From AR5 sp041497115 (GTDB taxonomy: Bacteria; Methylomirabilota; Methylomirabilia; Rokubacteriales; CSP1-6): a DNA stretch of 14,614 nucleotides. Under the pieces are notes generated by a model. That model was given only the letters and a program-made list of their open reading frames with translations. It made no database searches and was not told the origin of the DNA. A program made the translations under genes and the position numbers. The stretch's first letter is position 1. Each line of letters starts with the position of its first letter. The stretch spans positions 1 through 14,614 of the forward strand of contig JBGQFW010000103.1 in assembly GCA_041497115.1 (NCBI GenBank), read 5' to 3'. This document shows, one piece after another, positions 1 to 6,136 of the stretch.

Positions 1-387
1 ACGGGCCGGTCGCGCAAGGACTACTGGCGCACCCGCTTCGACATCGCGGCGCTGCGGCCGCCGTGGATGTCCTCGCTGGCCGAGCTGGACGGCCGCGTCG
101 TCGGCTTCCTGTTCGGGTGGGTCGGCGAGTCGGAGTTCGGCATTCCCGTCCCGACCGGCTGGGTGGACCTCATCGGCGTGGATCCGCCGTATCGCGGGCG
201 GGGCGTGGGCCGCGCCCTGCTCGACCGGTTCGTCGCCGGCGGCCGTGAGCTGCGGGCCATCCGCAAGGTCGCCACGCTGGTCGATCTCGCGCAGGCCGAC
301 GTCCGGGAGTTCTTCGGGCGGCGCGGATTCCGGCCGGGGCCGATGGTGCAGCTGGAGCGGACGCTCGAGGAGGGCGAGACGCCATGA
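1..387 (+). CDS. GNAT-family N-acetyltransferase, 5' partial
   Basis: This is the C-terminal 128 residues of a GNAT acetyltransferase, an enzyme that moves an acetyl group from acetyl-CoA to an amine. The frame is open from the first base, so the true start lies outside the window; the internal ATG at 67 is probably not the start because the coding frame continues upstream of it. The acetyl-CoA pyrophosphate-binding motif A is visible as GVDPPYRGRGVGRALL, with the R/Q-x-x-G-x-G/A signature in RGRGVG. It is followed by a helix and a FFGRRGF segment typical of the last GNAT strands. The substrate cannot be told. The stop overlaps the start of the crotonase gene by 4 bases (ATGA), so the two are probably translated together. 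Confidence 0.88.
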   Translation, partial: TGRSRKDYWRTRFDIAALRPPWMSSLAELDGRVVGFLFGWVGESEFGIPVPTGWVDLIGVDPPYRGRGVGRALLDRFVAGGRELRAIRKVATLVDLAQADVREFFGRRGFRPGPMVQLERTLEEGETP

Positions 388-1154
388 GCGACTTCCGGTT
401 CATCCGCTACCTGGAGGACTACGACGTGGCGCGGCTGGTGCTCTCCCGGCCGCCGCTGAACATCATGACGGTCGAGATGCTGGGGGAGATGGCGGCGGCG
501 CTCGACCTCGCCGCGATGGCGCCCGCGCTCAAGGCGCTGGTGGTGAGCGGGGAGGGCCGGGCCTTCTCCTCCGGCGTCGCGGTCGAGGAGCACCTCGGCG
601 ATCACGTCAAGGCGATGCTGGAGGCGTTCCACGACGTGTTCCGCCGCCTGCGCGCGCTGCCGTTCGTGACGGTCGCCGCAGTGCGCGGCGCGGCGCTCGG
701 CGGCGGCGCCGAGCTGGCGGCCTTCTGCGATCTGGTCATCGCCGCCGACGACGCCACGTTCGGCCAGCCCGAGATCACCATCGGGGTCTTCCCGCCCATC
801 GCCGCCCTGCACTATCCGGCGCGGATCGGCGTGGGGCGCACGCTCGCGCTGCTGCTCTCGGGCGAGACGATCGGCGCCGTCGAGGCCGAGCGCATCGGGC
901 TGGTGGACAGGGTCGTGCCGGCCGCGGGGCTGGCCGACGCCGTCGAGAGCCGGCTCGCCCGGTTCCGCGCCCAGAGCGCGGTGGTGCTGCGGCTCACCAA
1001 GCGCGCGGTCCTCGAGTCGCTCGGCGCGGGCTTCGACACCGGTCTGGCCTCGCTGGAGGACCTCTATCGCTACGACCTCATGGCCACCGAGGACGCCGCC
1101 GAGGGGCTGCGCGCGTTCCTGGAGAAGCGCACACCCGTGTGGAAGGACCGCTAG
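384..1154 (+). CDS. Enoyl-CoA hydratase/isomerase (crotonase) family protein
   Basis: This 256-aa protein has the full length of a crotonase, a family that hydrates, isomerises or hydrolyses acyl-CoA thioesters through an enolate held in an oxyanion hole. The oxyanion-hole segments are visible at GEGRAFSSG (about 56-64) and RGAALGGGAELA (101-112). Both acid/base glutamates of classical enoyl-CoA hydratase are present: E110 in GGGAEL and E130 in FGQPEI, 20 residues apart as in the rat mitochondrial enzyme. The usual PGAGGTQRL segment after the second glutamate is replaced by FPPIAALHYPARIG. That resembles my recollection of the cyclohexa-1,5-dienecarbonyl-CoA hydratase-like branch, but I would not assign that substrate from sequence alone. 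The start overlaps the preceding GNAT stop (ATGA). The stop is followed at once by the ribosome binding site of the next gene. Confidence 0.9.
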   Translation: MSDFRFIRYLEDYDVARLVLSRPPLNIMTVEMLGEMAAALDLAAMAPALKALVVSGEGRAFSSGVAVEEHLGDHVKAMLEAFHDVFRRLRALPFVTVAAVRGAALGGGAELAAFCDLVIAADDATFGQPEITIGVFPPIAALHYPARIGVGRTLALLLSGETIGAVEAERIGLVDRVVPAAGLADAVESRLARFRAQSAVVLRLTKRAVLESLGAGFDTGLASLEDLYRYDLMATEDAAEGLRAFLEKRTPVWKDR

Positions 1155-1158
1155 GAGG
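1153..1158 (+). promoter_or_regulatory. Strong ribosome binding site (AGGAGG) for the UspA gene
   Basis: A perfect AGGAGG overlaps the crotonase stop codon and sits 6 bases before the ATG at 1165. It fixes that ATG as the start of the membrane-UspA gene and supports co-transcription with the crotonase. Confidence 0.8.
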
Positions 1159-1164
1159 AGCGCC

Positions 1165-1926
1165 ATGAACATCCTGCTCGTCCTGTCCGGGCTCGTCGCC
1201 GTCGCGCTCGTCTGGGTCGTCATGCCGATCGCCGTCTCGGCCGTCGCGCTCTGGCGCCGTCCGTGGCGTCTGGTGTGCCCGCGCGCCGGCCGGCCCGCCC
1301 GCATCCAGGTCTCGGCGGTGCGCGCTGCCGTCAGCGAGGTGTTCGGGCGGCCGACCGAGATCGAGCGCTGCTCACTCTGGCCCGGCGTGCTCGGCTGCCG
1401 GCAGGAGTGCCTCGCGCTGCCCGCCGGGGCGCGCGCTCCGATGCTCCCCGGGGCGCCGCCGCCCCGCGACCGCGCCGGCAACAGCATGCGCATGATCGTC
1501 GTGCCGCTCGACGGGGCGCGCGGCAGCGAGAGCGTGCTTCCCGCGGTGGCTGACCTCGCGAAGGCGTGCGGCGCGACCGTCCGCTTGCTGCGCGTGCTGC
1601 CGCCGGCCGGAGAAGTGCGGGACGACGACGATCGGCTGGTGGCCTTTGCCGACCAGGAGACGGCACGGATGGACGGCGAGGCGCGGGACTACCTGCAGCG
1701 CGCCGCCACGCTCCTCGCGGGCGTCGCGGTCGAGGAGACCGTGCGCGTCGGCGACGTCGCCGCGCAGGTGCTCGAGGAAGCGGAGACGACCGGCGCCGAT
1801 CTCATCGCCATGGCGAGTCACCGCCGCCGCGGGCTCGCGCGGCTGCTCCGCGGCAGCGTGACCGGCCGGCTCGAGCGGACGACGACGATTCCGATGCTCG
1901 TGGTTCGGTACGGCGAGGCGGCGTGA
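1165..1926 (+). CDS. Membrane-anchored universal stress protein (Cys-rich N-terminus plus UspA domain)
   Basis: This 253-aa protein has two parts. Residues 1-30 form a hydrophobic helix, probably a membrane anchor. Residues about 31-90 form a small region with four cysteines (C38, C69, C78, C82), including ERCSLWPGVLGCRQEC, which could bind metal or form disulfides. Residues 108-250 are a UspA alpha/beta domain, starting MRMIVVPLDG and ending TTIPMLVVR. The ATP-binding glycine motif usual near the C-terminus (G-x2-G-x9-G-S) is only half kept: ASHRRRGLARLLRGS retains the final GS but has A and R for the first two glycines. ATP binding is therefore doubtful. UspA proteins act in stress survival; the specific role here is unknown. 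The ATG at 1486 could start a UspA-only protein, but it has no good ribosome binding site, whereas 1165 has AGGAGG. Confidence 0.82.
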   Translation: MNILLVLSGLVAVALVWVVMPIAVSAVALWRRPWRLVCPRAGRPARIQVSAVRAAVSEVFGRPTEIERCSLWPGVLGCRQECLALPAGARAPMLPGAPPPRDRAGNSMRMIVVPLDGARGSESVLPAVADLAKACGATVRLLRVLPPAGEVRDDDDRLVAFADQETARMDGEARDYLQRAATLLAGVAVEETVRVGDVAAQVLEEAETTGADLIAMASHRRRGLARLLRGSVTGRLERTTTIPMLVVRYGEAA

Positions 1927-1946
1927 CCCGGACGGCGGTGACCCGC

Positions 1947-1964
1947 TGGGGCGCCGCCGCCCCA
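1947..1964 (+). terminator. GC-rich hairpin after the UspA gene, weak terminator candidate
   Basis: TGGGGCG and CGCCCCA form a perfect 7-bp stem with a 4-base loop, starting 20 bases after the UspA stop. No T-run follows, so it is not a classical intrinsic terminator. Such stems are common in DNA this rich in GC. The rest of the 131-bp gap up to the hemerythrin gene shows no convincing promoter. Confidence 0.2.
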
Positions 1965-2057
1965 TCGGCGCCGGCCGTCGTCCGAGCGGAGCCGCGTCGT
2001 TTCACGGACTTGCGCGGCGCCGCCCGTCCGGCATCGACCTTGCGAGAGCGCGGGGCG

Positions 2058-2579
2058 ATGACGACCGCCACTGGTGTCCTCCGCGACGAGCATCGTGTGA
2101 TCCTGCGCGCGCTGCTAAGCTTGGAAATCGCCGCCGGGCGCCTCGAGGCCGGTGACGCGCTGCCGGCTCAGCTCTGGGCCGCCATCGTGGACTGGCTCCG
2201 TGTCTTCGCCGACCGCAACCATCACGGCAAGGAAGAGGACGCGCTGTTCCCGGCGATGATCCGATCCGGCCTGCCGATGCGCGGCAGTCCGGTGGACGTC
2301 ATGCTCGAGGAGCACGCCCAGGGCCGGGCGCTGCTGCGCTCGATGGAGACGGGCGCGGACGCCGAGCGGGCGGCGGCCGCCCGCCGCTATGTGGGGCTGC
2401 TGCGCGATCACATCGAGAAGGAGAACGGCTACCTGTTCCCGCTGGCCGACGCGGTGCTCGACGAGCCCGCCCAGGCCCGGCTGCTGCGCGAGTTCGCCAG
2501 GGCCGAAGCGGAGACGGGCATCGACGGCGCCCGGGCGGAGGCCGCCGCCATGGGCTTCGCCGCCGCGCTGCAAGGCTGA
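2058..2579 (+). CDS. Hemerythrin (HHE cation-binding) domain protein
   Basis: This 173-aa protein is almost entirely one four-helix HHE domain, which binds a di-iron centre and can sense, carry or detoxify O2 or NO. Likely ligands are visible: H12 in DEHR, H55/H56 with E59/E60 in the HxxxE motif NHHGKEED, H86 in EEHAQGR, and H118 with E122 in DHIEKEN. No signal peptide or extra signalling domain is present, so it is probably a free cytoplasmic protein. The frame is open far upstream, but homology to the fold begins just after the ATG at 2058, and upstream codons look like shadow translation; the ribosome binding site is weak (GAGCGCGGGG region). It converges on the DUF2249 gene with only 13 bases between the stops. 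HHE and DUF2249 proteins often occur together near Crp/Fnr and nitrogen-oxide genes, which fits this context. Confidence 0.87.
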   Translation: MTTATGVLRDEHRVILRALLSLEIAAGRLEAGDALPAQLWAAIVDWLRVFADRNHHGKEEDALFPAMIRSGLPMRGSPVDVMLEEHAQGRALLRSMETGADAERAAAARRYVGLLRDHIEKENGYLFPLADAVLDEPAQARLLREFARAEAETGIDGARAEAAAMGFAAALQG

Positions 2580-2592
2580 CCCGCGCCGCCAT

Positions 2593-2877
2593 CTACGGAT
2601 CCGGCGGCCGCTCGATGACGATGCGCACGACGCCGGGGGAGGGCTCGTCGGTCGCGTGGCGGAACCCCCGGGCCTCCAGCTGCGGATAGAGGAACATCGG
2701 GCGGCGCTCGTGCAGCACGACCAGCCGCCCGCCGGGCGCCAGCGTCTCGAGCCGCTCGAGCACGCGCACCATCGGCAGCGGCGGCTCGAGCCCGCGCACG
2801 TCCAGGCTCTCCCCGGCTCCGTCAGCGGCGCGGTGAGTCGTCTGACGGCCGCTTCCGCACCAGCTCGACTGGGGCAT
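2593..2877 (-). CDS. DUF2249 domain protein
   Basis: This 94-aa protein carries a DUF2249 domain at about 24-90. The domain has a small alpha/beta fold related to TusA/SirA. It starts LDVRGLEPPLPMVRVLE and continues through the glycine turn APGGRLVVLHERRP and LYPQLEARGF. The biochemical role is not established; family members cluster with hemerythrins, Crp/Fnr regulators and denitrification genes. The ATG at 2877 has a strong GAGGAGG ribosome binding site at 2887-2893, 9 bases away. This start leaves about 23 residues ahead of the domain (CGSGRQTTH region), which look unstructured. The first 56 bases overlap a possible 39-aa ORF in another frame. It is the last gene of the minus-strand group that begins with the Crp/Fnr regulator. 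Confidence 0.85.
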   Translation of the reverse strand: MPQSSWCGSGRQTTHRAADGAGESLDVRGLEPPLPMVRVLERLETLAPGGRLVVLHERRPMFLYPQLEARGFRHATDEPSPGVVRIVIERPPDP

Positions 2878-2941
2878 GGTCGTCGCCCTCCTCGAGCCGA
2901 GCGTACGGCGCGACCGCCGGGGCGACTATGACGGGGATCAT
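2822..2941 (-). CDS. Possible 39-aa small protein overlapping the DUF2249 gene
   Basis: A short frame begins MIPVIVAPAVAPYARLEEG and ends SDDSPRR. It starts 5 bases after the stop of the haem-protein-like gene and runs 56 bases into the DUF2249 gene in another frame. A GAGGG lies close upstream of its ATG, with short spacing. The ribosome binding site of the DUF2249 gene lies inside it, so its translation could feed ribosomes to that gene. I do not recognise the peptide. It may be a real leader-like small protein or simply a frame left open by chance. Confidence 0.3.
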   Translation of the reverse strand: MIPVIVAPAVAPYARLEEGDDHAPVELVRKRPSDDSPRR

Positions 2942-2946
2942 AGCCC

Positions 2947-3387
2947 TCACCGCACGGGCGGCGCCGCGGCGGGCATGCGGATCCGCCACCACATGTTGAC
3001 GACGAACAGGCCGGCGCCGGCGATCTGGCCGAGCCCGCCCAGCACGATGGCCAGCCGCAGCGCGGCGGCGGGCGAGAACGGCGCGGCCAGCTCGGCCGCC
3101 GCCCGCCCGGCGGTGGCGAGCGTCATGACCCAGTAGACGGTCTCGGCGAGCGCGGGGTGGTAGCGCGTCTCCTCCCGGGCCGGCCGCGGAAACATCCACG
3201 TCGCCACGCCCATCACGAGCATCAGCATGAAGCCGACGAGCAGCAGGTGCACGTGGGCGGTGATGAACAATCGCGGCGGGTAGGCGCCGGCCACGAACTC
3301 GGCGAGGACGATCCACCCGCCCAGCAGCAGGCCGACGAGGAGGAAGGCAAAGCTGGTCTTGATGTAGCGGCGCACGAGCGGCGGCAT
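2947..3387 (-). CDS. Short membrane protein resembling part of haem-copper oxidase subunit I (CcoN/NorB-like)
   Basis: This 146-aa protein has four predicted membrane helices, at about 11-33, 41-65, 82-100 and 110-133. The second helix contains AHVHLLLVGFMLML with H45 and H47, followed by GVATWMFPRP. This resembles the helix of CcoN/NorB-type subunit I proteins that carries a low-spin haem ligand. A true oxidase subunit I has 12 or more helices and several more histidines, so this protein cannot be a complete oxidase. It is likely a small haem-binding or electron-transfer membrane protein. It follows the CopD-like gene by 3 bases and lies under the Crp/Fnr gene, suggesting a respiratory or nitrogen-oxide role. 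The family assignment rests on motif memory and is moderate. Confidence 0.68.
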   Translation of the reverse strand: MPPLVRRYIKTSFAFLLVGLLLGGWIVLAEFVAGAYPPRLFITAHVHLLLVGFMLMLVMGVATWMFPRPAREETRYHPALAETVYWVMTLATAGRAAAELAAPFSPAAALRLAIVLGGLGQIAGAGLFVVNMWWRIRMPAAAPPVR

Positions 3388-3390
3388 CGG

Positions 3391-3828
3391 CTACCCGCGC
3401 AGCGCCAGGCCGAGCAGGACGATGGCCAGCACGATCAGGACGTTGACGCGGGCCAGCCAGGAGGCGCGGACGCGCGCGGCGGGATCGGCGCCCGGCCGGC
3501 CGGCGCGCGGCCCGAGGACGAAGTCGTGCACGGCGCTGAGCACGAGGGCCAGCGCGACCAGCGCCGCCTTGGCCCAGAACCGGGGCGCGCCGAGCAGCTC
3601 GGGGCGGAACGCGAGGCTGGCGAGGCCGGTGGCCACCAGCAGCCCGAGGGCGATCCACCCGACGGTGCGGAAGCGCCGGCCGCTGTCGCGCACGAGTCGT
3701 CCGCGCAGCGCGGCGTCGTCGAGGCCGCGCGTGACCGGCACCAGCACCAGCGCGATGAAGAGCATGCCGCCGAGCCACGTGACGGCGGCCAGCACGTGCA
3801 CGAAGCGGACCGCCAGCTGCGCGCTCAC
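3391..3828 (-). CDS. CopD-like four-helix membrane protein
   Basis: This 145-aa integral membrane protein has helices at about 8-31, 55-75, 87-106 and 126-143. The start FVHVLAAVTWLGGMLF is characteristic of the CopD/HemJ-like superfamily, with H11 in helix 1. FWAKAALVALALVLSAVHDF places H101 at the end of helix 3. Relatives take part in copper import or in haem synthesis (HemJ type); which applies here cannot be told. The gene starts with GTG at 3828, whose GTGA overlaps the stop of the Crp/Fnr gene, so translation of the pair is probably coupled. The next gene follows after 3 bases, giving a tight operon with a haem-protein-like partner. Confidence 0.75.
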   Translation of the reverse strand: MSAQLAVRFVHVLAAVTWLGGMLFIALVLVPVTRGLDDAALRGRLVRDSGRRFRTVGWIALGLLVATGLASLAFRPELLGAPRFWAKAALVALALVLSAVHDFVLGPRAGRPGADPAARVRASWLARVNVLIVLAIVLLGLALRG

Positions 3829-4520
3829 CGCGCCGGGCCCTCGGCCAGCGCGCGCAGCCGGGCCGGCTGCGCCAGCACGAGCCGCCCGTCCCGCTCGGCG
3901 ACGATGCCGTCCTTCAGCCAGCGGCTGACGATCCGGATCGTCGTCTCCACCGTCGTGCCGGACATGTCGGCGAGGCTCTGGCGCGTCAGGTGTGGCAGCG
4001 CGACGACGCCGGCGCGCGCGCCCTCGCGCTCGGCCAGCCGCAGCAGCGTCGCCGCCAGCCGCGTCTCGACCGGGTCCACCGCCAGCGACGTGACGGCGTC
4101 GTGGGCGCCGCGCAACCGCCGGCCGATGAGGAGCGCCATTTCGCGGATCACGGAGGGATGGCGCTGGGTCAGCGCGACGATGGGCTCCTGCGGGATCTTC
4201 AGCACGAGCGAGGGCTCGGTGGCCTGGGCGGAGGCGGGATAGGCCCGTCGCTCGACGACCGCGACCCCGCCGAAGGGCTCGCCGGGCCCGAGCAGCTCCA
4301 GCACCACCTCACGCCCCTCGCGGCTTCGGCGCAGGATCTTCACGTGGCCGGCGCGCACGAAGCAGAACCACAGCGCGGGGTCGCCCTCGCTGAAGATCAC
4401 CTCGCGCGCGCGATACGGCGCGTCGCGGGCGACGGTGGTGAGGGCGTTCAGATCGTTGAGGGGAACGCCGGCGAAGACCGGGTTGGCGCGAAGGAACTCG
4501 ATGACCACCGGCGCCGCCAT
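3825..4520 (-). CDS. Crp/Fnr-family transcriptional regulator
   Basis: This 231-aa regulator has an N-terminal cyclic-nucleotide-type sensor barrel (about 15-125) with GDPALWFCFVRAGHVKI, a long dimer helix, and a C-terminal Crp-type winged helix-turn-helix (about 150-215). The recognition helix reads TRQSLADMSGTTVETTIRIVSRW. The E and R of the FNR E-x-x-S-R contact are present (E192, R196), but S is replaced by I. There is no cluster of N-terminal cysteines, only one at about position 53, so it cannot hold an FNR-type 4Fe-4S cluster. A haem/NO-sensing (DNR-like) or ligand-free mode is possible. The ATG at 4520 fits family length; an in-frame GTG at 4538 would add six residues, and neither has a clear ribosome binding site. 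The gene overlaps the CopD-like gene (GTGA) and probably controls it. Confidence 0.88.
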   Translation of the reverse strand: MAAPVVIEFLRANPVFAGVPLNDLNALTTVARDAPYRAREVIFSEGDPALWFCFVRAGHVKILRRSREGREVVLELLGPGEPFGGVAVVERRAYPASAQATEPSLVLKIPQEPIVALTQRHPSVIREMALLIGRRLRGAHDAVTSLAVDPVETRLAATLLRLAEREGARAGVVALPHLTRQSLADMSGTTVETTIRIVSRWLKDGIVAERDGRLVLAQPARLRALAEGPAR

Positions 4521-4545
4521 CGCCGGCGATGATAGCACCCGCGCG

Positions 4546-4740
4546 TCAGCGGCGGCGGCGGCGCGGGCGGCGCAGCTGCAGCAGCCGGTGGCTCAGCGCC
4601 AGGCCGAGCAGCGAGACGGCGGCGCCGAGCGCCTCCAGCACGGTCGTCACGCGGCCGTCGGGCGGCCGCGCCACCGCCCACGGCGTGACGACGATGGCGA
4701 CACCGACCACCGCGACGACGAGCCCGAGCACCGTCTCCAT
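4546..4740 (-). CDS. Small two-helix membrane protein
   Basis: This 64-aa protein starts METVLGLVVAVVGVAIVV and has two hydrophobic helices at about 3-22 and 33-53. A run of arginines closes the C-terminus (RRPRRRRR), which by the positive-inside rule places it in the cytoplasm. The frame is open further upstream into the kinase gene, but the ATG at 4740 sits 7 bases after the kinase stop and is the sensible start. I do not recognise a family. As the last gene after a sensor kinase it might modulate the kinase in the membrane, but that is only inferred from position. Confidence 0.6.
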   Translation of the reverse strand: METVLGLVVAVVGVAIVVTPWAVARPPDGRVTTVLEALGAAVSLLGLALSHRLLQLRRPRRRRR

Positions 4741-4747
4741 GGCGACG

Positions 4748-6136
4748 TCAGGCCAGCGGCAGGCGGATCGTGAAGCGCGAGCCGCCGGCCGGCGGCCGCT
4801 CGACGTCGAGAATGCCGCGGTGGGCGACGACGATCGAGCGTGCGATGGCCAGCCCGAGGCCGCTGCCGCCGGTCTCGCGCCCGCGGGCGGCATCCAGCCG
4901 CACGAACGGCTCGAAGATGCGGCTGGCGTCGGCCGGCGCGATGCCGGGGCCGGTGTCCTCCACGGCGAGGATCGCCGCGTCCTCCGCCGCCGTGACCGAG
5001 ACCTCGACGCGGCCCCCCGCCGGGGTGTACTTCACGCCGTTCTCGACCAGGTTGAGCAGCGCCCGCCGCAGCGCGCCGGCGTCGCCCAGCACCGTCGCCG
5101 GCGCCACCGCGCCCACCCGCACCGTCACGCCGCGGTCCTTGGCGAGGCGGGCGCCGACCTCGGCCACGTCGAGCACGAGCGGCTCGAGCTCGACGCGGGC
5201 GCGCGGCGACTCGGGGCCGGCCGTCGCGCGGGAGAGGAGCAGGAGGTCCTCGGCCAACCGCACCAGGCGCTCCACCTCCTCCAGCGCGGAGGCGAGCGCC
5301 TCGCGGTAGGCGGCGCCCGAGCGGTCCGCCCGCAGCGCCACCTCCAGCGTGCCCTTGAGCGCGGTGAGCGGCGTGCGCAGCTCGTGGGCGGCGTCGGCCG
5401 AGAACCGGCGCATCTCCCCGAACGTGCTCTCGAGCCGGCCCAGCATGCCGTTGAGCGTCTCGGCCAGCCGGTCCAGCTCGTCGCCGGTGCCGCGCACCTC
5501 GATGCGGCGGGCGAGCGCCTCGGCGTCGATGCGCCGGGCCGCCTGCGACATCTCGTCCACCGGCTTCAGCGCGGCGCGCGCCATCACGCGGCCGCCGGCC
5601 GCCGCCAGCCCCACCCCGAGCGGGATCAGCAGGGCCAGCGCCTCCACCCAGCGCGTGAGCGTGCGCTCGGTCGCGCGCAGCGGGATGCCGACCTGCACGA
5701 CCTCCACCAGCCGCCCGTCGCGCCGCACCGGCAGCGCGACGACCCGCACGCGCTCGCCGCGCAGCCGCACCGTGTCGAACGCCGGCTGGCCCGCCGTCAC
5801 CAGCCGCCACGACGCCGCCGACAGCGGCAGCGTGTCGTCGCGCAGCTTCCGCGAGCGCAGGCGCAGCGTGCCGTCGGGATCGACGAGCTGGAAGAGCTGG
5901 TGCTCGGGGTCGAGCAGCTCGCGCAGCCACTGCTCGGCCATGTCGAGCCGGTCGCGGCGGCCGGAGGCGTCGCGCACCACCTCGGCCACCGTCAGCAGCG
6001 AGCGGTCCACGTCCTGGGCGAGGCTCCACGCCAGCAGCGAGTAGGAGAGGCCGCTGATGACGACCAGGATCGCCAGCAGCGCGCCTGCGTACCAGAGGGT
6101 GAGGCGCGTGTGGATGGACAGCGGCCGCCCCCTCAC
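4748..6136 (-). CDS. Sensor histidine kinase of a two-component system
   Basis: This 462-aa membrane kinase passes phosphate to the response regulator encoded just upstream. The domain order is TM1 (about 14-36), a periplasmic sensor region (37-160), TM2 (163-186), HAMP (187-240), HisKA with H251 in SADAAHELRTPLTALKG, and HATPase_c. The ATP-binding motifs are complete: N box LVENGVKYTP (N366), G1 DTGPGIAP (D394), F box FEPFVRL, and G2 GGSGLGLAIA (424-430). Layout and length resemble the CusS-type heavy-metal or envelope-stress kinases, but the signal is not identifiable. The start is taken as GTG at 6136, whose GTGA overlaps the regulator stop and which has GGAGGAG just upstream. The frame is open beyond it, but that part is a shadow of the regulator gene. 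Confidence 0.93.
   Translation of the reverse strand: MRGRPLSIHTRLTLWYAGALLAILVVISGLSYSLLAWSLAQDVDRSLLTVAEVVRDASGRRDRLDMAEQWLRELLDPEHQLFQLVDPDGTLRLRSRKLRDDTLPLSAASWRLVTAGQPAFDTVRLRGERVRVVALPVRRDGRLVEVVQVGIPLRATERTLTRWVEALALLIPLGVGLAAAGGRVMARAALKPVDEMSQAARRIDAEALARRIEVRGTGDELDRLAETLNGMLGRLESTFGEMRRFSADAAHELRTPLTALKGTLEVALRADRSGAAYREALASALEEVERLVRLAEDLLLLSRATAGPESPRARVELEPLVLDVAEVGARLAKDRGVTVRVGAVAPATVLGDAGALRRALLNLVENGVKYTPAGGRVEVSVTAAEDAAILAVEDTGPGIAPADASRIFEPFVRLDAARGRETGGSGLGLAIARSIVVAHRGILDVERPPAGGSRFTIRLPLA

Noticed and set aside
1486..1926. Separate UspA-only gene starting at the internal ATG
   Set aside because: No ribosome binding site precedes it, while the upstream ATG at 1165 has a perfect AGGAGG and the frame is continuous.
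1566..2057. Upstream extension of the hemerythrin gene overlapping the UspA gene
   Set aside because: The extension is an Arg/Ala-rich shadow of the UspA gene, and the hemerythrin fold is complete from the ATG at 2058.
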